From assembly GCF_000832305.1 (NCBI RefSeq), contig NZ_CP010537.1, positions 744,001 through 808,000 of the forward strand: DNA of 64,000 nucleotides, written 5' to 3'. The DNA comes from Cupriavidus basilensis (GTDB taxonomy: Bacteria > Pseudomonadota > Gammaproteobacteria > Burkholderiales > Burkholderiaceae). The number at the start of each line of letters is the position of its first letter. Position 1 is the first letter of the stretch. Position numbers and translations under genes: made by a program. Of this stretch, positions 34,308 to 42,378 are shown piece by piece. The notes under the pieces are model-generated. The model saw only the letters and a list, made by a program, of their open reading frames with translations. It had not been told where the DNA came from and searched no databases.

Positions 34308-35440
34308 CTACAGGCTGCGCGCAATCAGCATGCGCTGAATCTCGCTGGCGCCTTCGTTGATTTGGGTGATGCGGGCGCCGCGGTAGTGGCGTTCGACCGG
34401 GTAGTCTTCCAGGTAGCCATAGCCGCCATGGATCTGCAACGCTTTAGAGCAGACGCGCTCGGCCATCTCATACGCATAAAGCTTGGCCTGCAATGCCTCC
34501 GACAGGCATGGCAGGCCTTCGCTGCGCATATGCGCGGCTCGGCGCACCAGCAGGCTTGCGGCGTTGAGCTCGGTTGCCATGTCGGCCAGCATGTTGGCGA
34601 TCGGCGGATGCTGGCGCAACGCACGGCCAAACTGAATGCGCTCGCCGCATAGCAGCACGCGGCCTCGAATGCCGAGCGCGCAATGCCAATGGCCTGCGCG
34701 GCGATGCCGATACGACCGCCTTCCAGGTTTGAAAGGGCGAGACGCTGCCCTTCGCAGGGCTCGCCCTGCAGGGCATCGTGCGGTACGACGCAGGTTTCCA
34801 GCGTGATGGCGCACGTGTCGGAGGCGCGGATGCCCAGCGTCTTTTCCGGGGCGCGGACGATAAATCGTGGCGTATCAGCAGGGACCACGAAGGCCGAAGG
34901 GCCTTTCTTGCTGCGCTCTGGATCAGTGGCAGCGAACACCACCGCCACGCCAGCACGCAGGCCGTTGGTGACGAACTGCTTGCTGCCGTTGAGCACCCAG
35001 CCGCCCTCGTTGGGGCGTGCGCGCGTGCGCAGGTTGTGCGCTTCGGAACCGGCCTGCGGCTCGGTCTGGCAGAAGGCGCCGATCACCTCGTCGCTGGCCA
35101 GGCGCGGCAGGTAGCGCTCCTTCTGCGCGTCGGTACCGTAGTGCAGGATGGGTCCGCCGCCGACCGAGTTGTGCACACTCATCAGCGTGGCACATGCGGC
35201 GCAGCCGGCCGCGATCTCTTCGATTGCGAGCGCGTAGACGATGTAGTCGGTATACGTGCCGCCCCATTCCTCCGGCACGATCATGCCGAGTAGCCCGAGT
35301 GCGCCCATGTCGGCGACGACGTTGTCGGGTAGGCGGCCGTCGCGGTCCCACTGCGCGGCGCTGGCGGCTAGCCTCTCGCTGGCAAAGGCGCGTGCGGAAT
35401 CACGGATCATCGTCTGCTGTTCGGTGTACTCGCTGTGCAT
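34308..35440 (-). pseudogene. Acyl-CoA dehydrogenase with one frameshift
   Basis: The N-terminal two thirds read well from ATG 35440: [52 protein letters not shown] and [19 protein letters not shown]. Near 34657 one base is missing, and the C-terminal third continues in another frame ([56 protein letters not shown]) to 34308. The restored protein would have about 377 residues, normal for short-chain acyl-CoA dehydrogenases. All active-site motifs remain, so the frameshift may be recent or a sequencing error. It is divergent from the thiolase gene. Confidence 0.85.
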
Positions 35441-35601
35441 GGGATGGTTGCGGTGGTGTTCCTGTGGAATTTATGTCGGGAAGAGTCTGGCGACGTTCCG
35501 TAAGTCATGCTGATTGCGGGGCCATGCCGGCAGTGTAGGGATGCCCGATGCGGTCCCCAATGGCAAAAGCCGCCAACCTTCCTTAATTCGTTTGCTATTC
35601 A

Positions 35602-35617
35602 GGTCGGACCATGGTCC
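35602..35617. promoter_or_regulatory. Overlapping palindromes before the acyl-CoA dehydrogenase gene
   Basis: GGTCGGACC (35602-35610) has the same core as the GntR-type sites at 33307-33345, and it overlaps GGACCATGGTCC, a perfect 12-bp palindrome. It lies 160 bp upstream of the acyl-CoA dehydrogenase start. Operator function is a guess. Confidence 0.35.
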
Positions 35618-35747
35618 AACGATGGTTGCCGAGTTTTCGTTTGATGTCTCAGCATGCTCGCGGTTGTAAGGCACGCCCAAAGGGACGCGCCGCCTCACTT
35701 ATCTACCTCCATCACTCGTGAACAGGGACACCGAAGAACCGTAAAGA

Positions 35748-35761
35748 ATCACAGCTGTGAT
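35748..35761. promoter_or_regulatory. Perfect 14-bp palindrome ATCACAGCTGTGAT
   Basis: A fully symmetric site 149 bp upstream of the thiolase start, in the gap between the divergent acyl-CoA dehydrogenase and thiolase genes. It is a candidate operator for the thiolase operon; the regulator is not known. Confidence 0.4.
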
Positions 35762-35909
35762 ATCGATCGCAGGGTGTCAGGTGCCCATTGCCGCTATTGC
35801 TGCTGCTTGCTGTAATGTCGCCACATCTCGATTTTCCCTGCCCGGCCATATGCTGTGCCGTACGAGATGGCGGCGATGCAGGTGGGCCGCAATATCAAGG
35901 AACAGACGC

Positions 35910-37097
35910 ATGACCCAGGCTGAGATTTATGTTGTTGGAGCAGCGCGCACCGCAATTGGTACGTTTGGCGGATCGCTTAAGGACGTACCAATGAGCCGGC
36001 TCGCCACCATCGTGGTGCGGGAGGCAATGTCGCGGGCCGGAGTTGCGCCTGAATTGGTCGGACAGGTTGTCATGGGAAACGTGATCCCAACGGAGGCGCG
36101 AGATGCCTATCTGTCCCGAGTCGCCGCCATCGAGGCGGGAATTCCGCCAGAGACGCCAGCATTCAATGTCAATCGACTTTGTGGATCTGGCTTGCAAGCC
36201 ATTCTGCTCGCCGCTCAGGCGTTGGCAGCCGGTGACGCTGAGATCGCGGTCGGGGCAGGAGCGGAGACGATGAGTCGCGGGCCATACCTGTTACCCAGTG
36301 CGCGATGGGGAACGCGAATGGGCGACGCGTCGGTGCAAGACTATATGCTTGGCATTCTGCATGACCCGTTCCATCGATTTCACATGGGCTTGACGGCAGA
36401 GTACGTCGCAAATCAGGAGAACGTCTCACGGGAGATGCAGGACGCCCTGGCCCTTGCCAGCCAACAACGAGCCGGTCGTGCGATTGCGGAGGGGCGTTTT
36501 AAGGGCCAGATTGTCGGTGTCGAAATCGACGGGCGCAGCGGCAAAGTATGCTTCGATACGGATGAGCACGTGCGTGCCGACGTCACACTGGAACAATTGT
36601 CAAAAATGAAGCCAGCATTCCAGCCGAGTGGCGGAACGGTAACAGCGGGTAATGCGTCGGGTTTGAATGATGGCGCCGCAGCGGTAGTACTCGCAACACG
36701 GGCGGCGGTGGAGCGGCATGGCCTCAAGCCACTGGCGCGGCTGGTTAGTCACGGCCATGCCGGGCTAGATTCGCGCGTCATGGGACTTGGCCCCGTCCCG
36801 GCAACCAGAATCGCCCTCCAACGCGCTGGCCTGGATGTATCGGATCTCGATGTAGTCGAGGCGAATGAGGCATTTGCGGCTCAGGCCTATGCAGTAACGC
36901 GTCTTCTAAACCTTGATCCGGAAAAGGTAAATCCGAACGGATCGGGAATCTCATTGGGCCATCCTGTTGGTGCGACCGGCGCCATCATCGCGACCAAGGC
37001 CATCTACGAGTTGCACCGCGTACGTGGACGTTACGCGCTTGCAACGATGTGCATTGGGGGCGGTCAGGGTATTGCGGCCATTTTTGAGCGGGTCTGA
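35910..37097 (+). CDS. Acetyl-CoA acetyltransferase / beta-ketothiolase
   Basis: 395 residues from ATG 35910 (AAGGA ribosome site), chosen because MTQAEIYVVGAARTAIGTFG is the usual thiolase start. The nucleophilic cysteine is in NRLCGSGLQAI, the histidine in NGSGISLGHPVGATG, and the second cysteine in MCIGGGQGIA. It cleaves 3-ketoacyl-CoA with CoA or condenses two acetyl-CoA. The 3-hydroxyacyl-CoA dehydrogenase gene follows after 18 bp, giving the last two steps of beta-oxidation. It belongs to a group of CoA-ester genes up to 42295. Confidence 0.92.
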   Translation: MTQAEIYVVGAARTAIGTFGGSLKDVPMSRLATIVVREAMSRAGVAPELVGQVVMGNVIPTEARDAYLSRVAAIEAGIPPETPAFNVNRLCGSGLQAILLAAQALAAGDAEIAVGAGAETMSRGPYLLPSARWGTRMGDASVQDYMLGILHDPFHRFHMGLTAEYVANQENVSREMQDALALASQQRAGRAIAEGRFKGQIVGVEIDGRSGKVCFDTDEHVRADVTLEQLSKMKPAFQPSGGTVTAGNASGLNDGAAAVVLATRAAVERHGLKPLARLVSHGHAGLDSRVMGLGPVPATRIALQRAGLDVSDLDVVEANEAFAAQAYAVTRLLNLDPEKVNPNGSGISLGHPVGATGAIIATKAIYELHRVRGRYALATMCIGGGQGIAAIFERV

Positions 37098-37115
37098 GAG
37101 AGACGGGGTGACAAC

Positions 37116-37967
37116 ATGACTATCCAACGTATTGGGGTTATCGGTGCGGGATTGATGGGCAACGGTATTGCACAAGTCAGCGCGCAGGCGGGCTTCTCGG
37201 TATCGATGATCGACGTATCCGGAGATGCGCTAAGAACGGGACTGGCAACCATCACAGCTAATCTGGACCGGCTCGCTAAGAAGGGAAAGCTCAGCGACAC
37301 AGAATGCATGGCGACGCTAGCGCGCATCGACGCTACTGCGGACTATAAAGCCTTGCAAGATGCGGACCTGATCATTGAGGCCGCGACCGAGAATCCCAGC
37401 CTAAAGATGCAGATTCTCCGGCAGATTGAGAGCATCGTAAGGCGCGATGCAGTGATAGCGACCAACACATCTTCCATATCGATCACGCAATTCGCGGCGG
37501 TTCTTGACGAGTCCGTGCGCTTCATCGGAATGCATTTCTTCAATCCGGTGCCCGTGATGGCGCTGGTCGAGTTGATCAGGGGCGTCCAGACTTCGGACGC
37601 CACGCATGTTGCCGCGTCCTCGTTTGCCCAGCGCATCGGTAAGACTCCGATAACAGTCAAAAACTCGCCTGGGTTTACGGTGAACCGTATTCTCGTGCCG
37701 ATGATTAATGAGGCGGTGTTCGTGCTGCAAGAGGGACTCGCATCGGCTGGGGACATTGATGCTGGGATGACGCTCGGTTGCAACCAGCCAATCGGCCCTC
37801 TGGCTCTTGCGGATCTGATTGGTCTGGATACGCTGCTGGCCGTGATGCAGGTGTTTTACGACGGCTTTAACGATCCGAAATATCGGCCTGCGCCACTGCT
37901 AAAGGAACTCGTTGCGGCGGGTAGATTGGGGCGTAAGAGCGGACGGGGATTCTACGTCTACTGTTGA
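37116..37967 (+). CDS. 3-hydroxyacyl-CoA (3-hydroxybutyryl-CoA) dehydrogenase
   Basis: 283 residues, the short single-function form. The NAD-binding motif GVIGAGLMGNGIAQVSAQAG is at the N-terminus. The catalytic histidine region MHFFNPVPVMALVELI and the C-terminal helical domain ending GRKSGRGFYVY are present. It oxidises (S)-3-hydroxyacyl-CoA to the ketoacyl-CoA that the upstream thiolase can cleave. The two genes form a tight pair. Confidence 0.92.
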   Translation: MTIQRIGVIGAGLMGNGIAQVSAQAGFSVSMIDVSGDALRTGLATITANLDRLAKKGKLSDTECMATLARIDATADYKALQDADLIIEAATENPSLKMQILRQIESIVRRDAVIATNTSSISITQFAAVLDESVRFIGMHFFNPVPVMALVELIRGVQTSDATHVAASSFAQRIGKTPITVKNSPGFTVNRILVPMINEAVFVLQEGLASAGDIDAGMTLGCNQPIGPLALADLIGLDTLLAVMQVFYDGFNDPKYRPAPLLKELVAAGRLGRKSGRGFYVYC

Positions 37968-38260
37968 CGAAGCCGGCTATCTCGCGGAGCCTATTTGCAC
38001 CTCGATGTCCTCTGGAATCGTCGTGACCGCTCAGGCAGCGCCGATCTGGCGCCAAATAATGTCTCGGAGACGACATATGCACGGAGCGAGTCATGTCCCT
38101 ATGTAATCTCTGCATAGCACAGGTTGACCGTCCCGGCCATTTCCCTCCGCGCCCGGCCAGGACCGGCTTGGCGCGTAGGGCTACTGGTCAGAATGCCTTC
38201 GTCTAACAATGCAAAGTCTGCGGACATGCGTTCCTGCTCGCCGCCGTCGACCAGGACGCA

Positions 38261-38290
38261 CCGCGGATCCTCGGTGGCGAGGATCCGCGG
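38261..38290. repeat. Perfect 13-bp inverted repeat with GTGG loop
   Basis: CCGCGGATCCTCG and its exact complement surround GTGG. It is followed immediately by GGCCCTGAGGGCC, another short palindrome. There is no T-run. It may be a REP-like or mobile-element structure. Confidence 0.6.
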
Positions 38291-38621
38291 CCCTGAGGGC
38301 CTTTGGGGGCGCCCGGCCGGTGCTGGCTGCGAGGCGACCGGCGATCTAGCGCGGGCGAGCCGCCTGCCGCCGTCAGCATTGCTGGCAGTCCCAGCCCAAC
38401 GCTTGGCGATTGACCACAGATTCTGGCCTGACGGAAACAATGAAAGATTAGGCACGGATCCTATGTGGAGAATGCGTTGCACGGCCGTTCTCTTTCGGGT
38501 CATGGGCCTCTTACAAGCACCACCACGGCGTGCAGGCCTGAAGCTGGGCTTCACGGACGAAGGCTATAGCTCTCGCCATTACCTGGGATCGTCCTGTGAC
38601 CAAAATTAGCGCCGCATTATC

Positions 38622-38638
38622 ACATATGTAGTATGTGT
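38622..38638. promoter_or_regulatory. Inverted repeat CACATA-N5-TATGTG before the first MaoC gene
   Basis: A 6-bp perfect dyad about 85 bp upstream of the MaoC-like gene. The core ATCACATATGT recurs at 57079-57089 in the other CoA-related divergent region. It is a possible operator of the IclR-type protein or of an unlinked regulator. Confidence 0.4.
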
Positions 38639-38720
38639 CGAAACTGCGTCATACAGTGCCTACCTTCGTCCATACTGATTCAGGCTAAGTGTTTGCCATC
38701 TAACAAGTGAGTCAGTGGAT

Positions 38721-39230
38721 ATGAAGCAAGAGATGATAGATCGAGCTACTTTGCGCACGAAGGGCTATTGGTACGAAGATTTCGAAACGGGGCGCGTTTT
38801 TGAACACCATTGGGGACGAACACTGTCGCAAGCTGAAAGCGCTATCTTCACGTCTCTGACGCTACATTTTAATCCGCTCTACACGAATGCAGAGTATGCA
38901 CGCGCGTTGGGGCATGCTGATACCCCGTTGAATCCATACCTTGTATTCAACACGGTGTTTGGATTGTCGGTGCAAGACCTCAGCGAGAACGGCGTGGCAT
39001 TCCTCGGCGTTGATGAGTTGAAGTTTCACGAGCCGGTCATGCCCGGCGATACGATCACCGCTCGCTCCACTGTGGTGCAACGCCGCCCGTCACAGAGCAA
39101 TCCGAAGACCGGTATCGCGACCTGGCATACCGAGGGCTTCAATCAGCATGGCAAGAGGGTGTGCGATTTCTTGCGATCGAATCTCATTTTGCGAAGAGAT
39201 CTTGTATCGGAGCAAACTGCCCAATGTTGA
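38721..39230 (+). CDS. MaoC-like hotdog hydratase/dehydratase
   Basis: 169 residues from ATG 38721; a GTG two codons earlier is an alternative. It carries LHFNPLYTNAEYARALGHAD, VFNTVFGLSVQDLSENG and FHEPVMPGDTITARSTVV, the pattern of MaoC proteins annotated as mesaconyl-CoA hydratase or beta-methylmalyl-CoA dehydratase. The usual Asp and His of the hydratase motif (GDxNPxH) are replaced here by His and Tyr (LHFNPLY), so classical R-hydratase catalysis is uncertain. It probably hydrates an unsaturated acyl-CoA of the CoA-transferase/lyase pathway encoded next to it. Confidence 0.78.
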   Translation: MKQEMIDRATLRTKGYWYEDFETGRVFEHHWGRTLSQAESAIFTSLTLHFNPLYTNAEYARALGHADTPLNPYLVFNTVFGLSVQDLSENGVAFLGVDELKFHEPVMPGDTITARSTVVQRRPSQSNPKTGIATWHTEGFNQHGKRVCDFLRSNLILRRDLVSEQTAQC

Positions 39231-39261
39231 GGGCCATAATCTAATGGCGTAAGAACGCTAG

Positions 39262-39656
39262 ATGATAACAGCGCAGGCGTGGAATTACGCAATGACTGAA
39301 GTATTTCCGTTAGCAAGCAACCTGGATCCTTTGAAAGGCGACATGGCAATGACGTCGTTTAAGAAGCTCGCGGGTTGGGATACTCGATCCAAACTCCATA
39401 AGAGTATGGATGGTTCGCAATGCGAAAGATCAGGTGTCGGCCAATCACGAAAAATTTTTGCACGCATGGACAGCATTGCTGATTACACGAACCAACAACG
39501 TGCAGGAAAAAACATTGTCTCAGCGAGGCGAAGCGCCTTGAATTAATTGCAGGCAAGCCACTCCGCATATTGTCGGACGATAGGCTAATCACTGATTCCG
39601 AAAGAATATCCGAGATTCGGCGGCGGATCATCTCCAGCCGCCTTCTAGGGAAATGA
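39262..39656 (+). pseudogene. Acyl-CoA dehydrogenase relic with large internal deletion
   Basis: ATG 39262 starts a frame with NYAMTEVFPLASNLDPLKGD, recognisable as the N-terminal region of an acyl-CoA dehydrogenase (compare LREVLPIANKLDPDKGE in the intact gene at 54364-55536). At 39570-39656, in a different frame, SERISEIRRRIISSRLLGK and a stop match the C-terminus of the same family (GTSEIQLRIISDRLLGK). Some 775 bp of the middle are missing. The end of the relic overlaps the start of the next gene as ATGA, which keeps the old coupled junction. Confidence 0.75.
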
Positions 39657-40138
39657 CTATGAAAATCCATACCCTGACCGGTGTCGACAACTACTTCGAG
39701 GACTTTCAAGTGGGCGATGCAATGAAGCACGCACGCTCGAAGACACTTGAACCGCTCGAACAAGTTCTTATAACCAATATTGTTATGAACAGCGCTGCTG
39801 GCCATTTTGATGAAGAGATGATGAAGGGCACAGCATTCGGGAAACGCCTAAGCTTTGGGGGTGTCAACATCGCAATGTTTGTTGGTCTGGCCAGCCAAGA
39901 CACAGCGGAGAATGCGATATGTGAGTTGGGCATGGACAAAATTCGGCTGAAGGGACCGGTGTTCCACGGTGACACATTGACTGCCTATACCGAGGTAATC
40001 GAGAAACGTCCAGCGGAACGCGAAGATGCCGGTATTGTCCACTTCAGGCACTATGGCGTGAAGCAGGATGGTTCCGAGGTATTCGAGGCGGAGAGGACGG
40101 TACTCATCAAGCGTCGATCGCATTGGGGGATCCGTTGA
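39653..40138 (+). CDS. MaoC-like hotdog hydratase
   Basis: 161 residues. The ATG at 39653 overlaps the stop of the acyl-CoA dehydrogenase relic; ATG 39659 is also possible. Motifs: NYFEDFQVGDAMKHARSKTL at the start, MNSAAGHFDEEMM with the hydratase histidine, GVNIAMFVGLASQDTAENA, and KGPVFHGDTLTAYTEV. It belongs to the same broad group as the protein at 38721 but is clearly different from it. Its stop overlaps the CoA-transferase start (TGATG). Together with the CoA transferase and CitE-like lyase it forms an activation-hydration-cleavage unit. Confidence 0.85.
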   Translation: MTMKIHTLTGVDNYFEDFQVGDAMKHARSKTLEPLEQVLITNIVMNSAAGHFDEEMMKGTAFGKRLSFGGVNIAMFVGLASQDTAENAICELGMDKIRLKGPVFHGDTLTAYTEVIEKRPAEREDAGIVHFRHYGVKQDGSEVFEAERTVLIKRRSHWGIR

Positions 40139-41361
40139 TGTCGACCGCGGGCTTCGGCGCGCTCGATGGCGTGCGGGTTATCGATATGACCCAAATGCTT
40201 GCGGGGCCGTTCTCTACACAACTGCTTGCAGACCACGGCGCCGAAGTGATCAAGATCGAACCTGTCGACGGAGAAGGAAGTCGTAAGACGGGCCCATTCT
40301 GTGACGACGATTTGCGGCGCGAGTTCGGAGGATATTTCGCTTCTGTTAATCGAAACAAGAAGTCCATTGCACTGGACTTGAAGCAACCCGATGCCCGTGA
40401 AGCGTTACTGCGACTGACGGACCGCGCCGATGTGCTGGTGGAGAACTACCGCGCCGGGGTAATGGATCGACTAAACCTCGGTTATGAGGTTCTACGGGCA
40501 CGCAATCCAAAGCTGATCTATGCGGCAATTCGGGGCTTTGGAGACGGCCGGACTGGAAAAAGCCCATATGTTGATTGGCCAGCTTTCGACGTCGTCGCAC
40601 AAGCGATGGGTGGATTGATGGGGATTAACGGACCGGACGCCGCAACGCCGATGAAGGTGGGGCCGGGCGTTGGTGATTTGGTACCCGCTATGCTGTGTGC
40701 ATTTGGGATTGTTTCTGCCCTCCATAGCGCTACGAAGACTGGGGAAGGTCAGTTTGTCGATGTCGCAATGGCAGACAGTGTGTTGGCGCTATGCGAACGG
40801 ATCATTCATCAGAAGTCCTTCCAAAACCTGACACCGCACCCGGAAGGAAATAAACATCCTTTGCTTGCACCGTTCGGCATGTTTCGAGCACAGGACGGTT
40901 TTATCACCCTGGCCGCGCACACCGATGCTTGGTGGAGAGTACTGTGCCGGCTGATCTCCCGCGAGGATCTGATTGTCGACAGTCGTACAGCAACTGCTGA
41001 CGCTCGTATCAAGAACCGAGACTTTCTATATGCCGAGGTGGAGCGTTTCACTTCGCATAAGACCAAGCGGCAGCTGTTGGAGCTGTTGGGGGGGAAACTG
41101 CCTTTTGGGCCCGTTTACGACGTCGACGAGATTCTCGCCGACCCACATTTCACGCATCGCGAAATGATCGTGGAAGTACCGCATCCGGGAGTAGAGAGGA
41201 ACGTCCGGATTGCGGGCATTCCGGTCAAGATGAGCGCCACACCTGGGAAGGTTCACACCCGCGCGCCCTTGCTCGGCGAGCACACCGATCTGTTGCTTCG
41301 TGAAATCGGCTATGCCGACACGGAGATCCGCGCGCTGCGAGAGCTGCGCACAATTGCCTAA
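40138..41361 (+). CDS. CaiB/BaiF-type (class III) CoA transferase
   Basis: 407 residues. The N-terminal motif GVRVIDMTQMLAGPFSTQLL, EVIKIEPVDGEGSRKTGPF, and GPGVGDLVPAMLCAFGIVSA with the catalytic Asp of class III transferases are all present. It is translationally coupled to the MaoC gene before it, and the CitE-like gene follows after 10 bp. Likely reaction: transfer of CoA from succinyl-CoA or acetyl-CoA to a dicarboxylate such as itaconate, mesaconate or citramalate. The exact acid cannot be read from sequence. Confidence 0.9.
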   Translation: MSTAGFGALDGVRVIDMTQMLAGPFSTQLLADHGAEVIKIEPVDGEGSRKTGPFCDDDLRREFGGYFASVNRNKKSIALDLKQPDAREALLRLTDRADVLVENYRAGVMDRLNLGYEVLRARNPKLIYAAIRGFGDGRTGKSPYVDWPAFDVVAQAMGGLMGINGPDAATPMKVGPGVGDLVPAMLCAFGIVSALHSATKTGEGQFVDVAMADSVLALCERIIHQKSFQNLTPHPEGNKHPLLAPFGMFRAQDGFITLAAHTDAWWRVLCRLISREDLIVDSRTATADARIKNRDFLYAEVERFTSHKTKRQLLELLGGKLPFGPVYDVDEILADPHFTHREMIVEVPHPGVERNVRIAGIPVKMSATPGKVHTRAPLLGEHTDLLLREIGYADTEIRALRELRTIA

Positions 41362-41371
41362 GAGGAAAATG

Positions 41372-42295
41372 ATGCACCAAACCTCCCCGCGGCCAACGCG
41401 CCGCCGTCGTGTCCAGTTGGCAACGCCTGGCTCGTCCGAAAAGATGATGGAGAAGGCGGCGTCCAGCAACGCCGATCATGTCTTCCTAGACTTGGAAGAC
41501 GCTGTCGCCCCCAACCAGAAGGTAGCAGCAAGAAAGAAGATTATTGACGCACTGAATCATCTCGATTGGCAAGGAAAGGTACGCTGCGTCCGCATCAATG
41601 ACTTGTCGACCGAGTATGCCTATGAGGATATCATTGAGATCGTCGAAGGGGCCGGTCATAACCTCGACACCATTATGATGACGAAGGTGAACGGGCCTGC
41701 GGACGTACTTTTTGCCGACCGTTTGCTATCGATGATGGAGAAGAAGCTGCGTCTTCCCCGGCGTATCGGTCTGGAGGCGCTTATCGAGGAAGTGCCGGGC
41801 CTGCAGAATGTGGAGGCGATCGCGCAGTCGACTGAGCGACTGGAATGCTTGATTTTCGGCATGGGCGATTTTTCCGCCGCAATGGGTGTCAATCTTGAAT
41901 CCATTGGTAACACCGGTGGTTACCCCGGTGATATCTGGCATTACGCGCGTTTTCGGCTCATCATGGCTTGCCGTGCCGCTGACATCGATCCCGTGGATGG
42001 GCCGTGGGCGGAATTCCGTGACTCCGAGGGATATCGCAATGAGTGCAGGCGCGCCGGCACGCTCGGCTGCGTCGGGAAGTGGGCGATCCATCCCAGCCAG
42101 ATTGAAATCGCGCTAGCCGAGTTCAGCCCGGATCCAGCCAAGGTAGCGCAAGCGCGTAAGCTAGAAAGTGCTTATGTACAGGCGGAAGCCGAGGGCTTGG
42201 GCGCCATTAATGTCGATGGGGTCATGGTTGATGTGGCGACCATGCGGCTCCTACGCAATACAGTGCTGAAAAAGGCGCAAATGTATGGTCTGTAG
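41372..42295 (+). CDS. HpcH/HpaI-CitE family lyase (malyl-/citramalyl-CoA lyase-like)
   Basis: 307 residues from ATG 41372 (AGAGGA ribosome site; ATG 41369 is too close to it). TIM-barrel motifs include HVFLDLEDAVAPNQK, GLEALIEEVPGLQNVEAIAQ and LIFGMGDFSAAMG with metal-binding acids, then GKWAIHPSQIEIA. The size fits L-malyl-CoA/beta-methylmalyl-CoA or citramalyl-CoA lyases, which cleave the hydrated CoA ester to acetyl-CoA (or propionyl-CoA) and glyoxylate or pyruvate. It ends the MaoC-CoA transferase-lyase unit. Confidence 0.87.
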   Translation: MHQTSPRPTRRRRVQLATPGSSEKMMEKAASSNADHVFLDLEDAVAPNQKVAARKKIIDALNHLDWQGKVRCVRINDLSTEYAYEDIIEIVEGAGHNLDTIMMTKVNGPADVLFADRLLSMMEKKLRLPRRIGLEALIEEVPGLQNVEAIAQSTERLECLIFGMGDFSAAMGVNLESIGNTGGYPGDIWHYARFRLIMACRAADIDPVDGPWAEFRDSEGYRNECRRAGTLGCVGKWAIHPSQIEIALAEFSPDPAKVAQARKLESAYVQAEAEGLGAINVDGVMVDVATMRLLRNTVLKKAQMYGL

Positions 42296-42378
42296 CCTTA
42301 CGCCTCGGTGAGCGATCTAGGGAGTGGTGCATTGTGTTCATTGTGTGATAATGAGTAGACGGCTATGTAAGTCTGAAA

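Larger units (their letters stand above)
37968..38720. other. 753-bp gap with hairpins and no recognised gene
   Basis: Open frames on both strands (minus 38099-38554, plus 38124-38609) show no recognisable motifs. A perfect 13-bp stem (38261-38290) and a promoter-proximal inverted repeat (38622-38638) are the only clear structures. It could be decayed mobile DNA. Confidence 0.5.

Noticed and set aside
38099..38609. Two opposing open frames of about 150-160 codons in the 753-bp gap
   Set aside because: Neither shows a motif, a convincing ribosome site or a family-like composition; the perfect hairpin at 38261 lies inside both.
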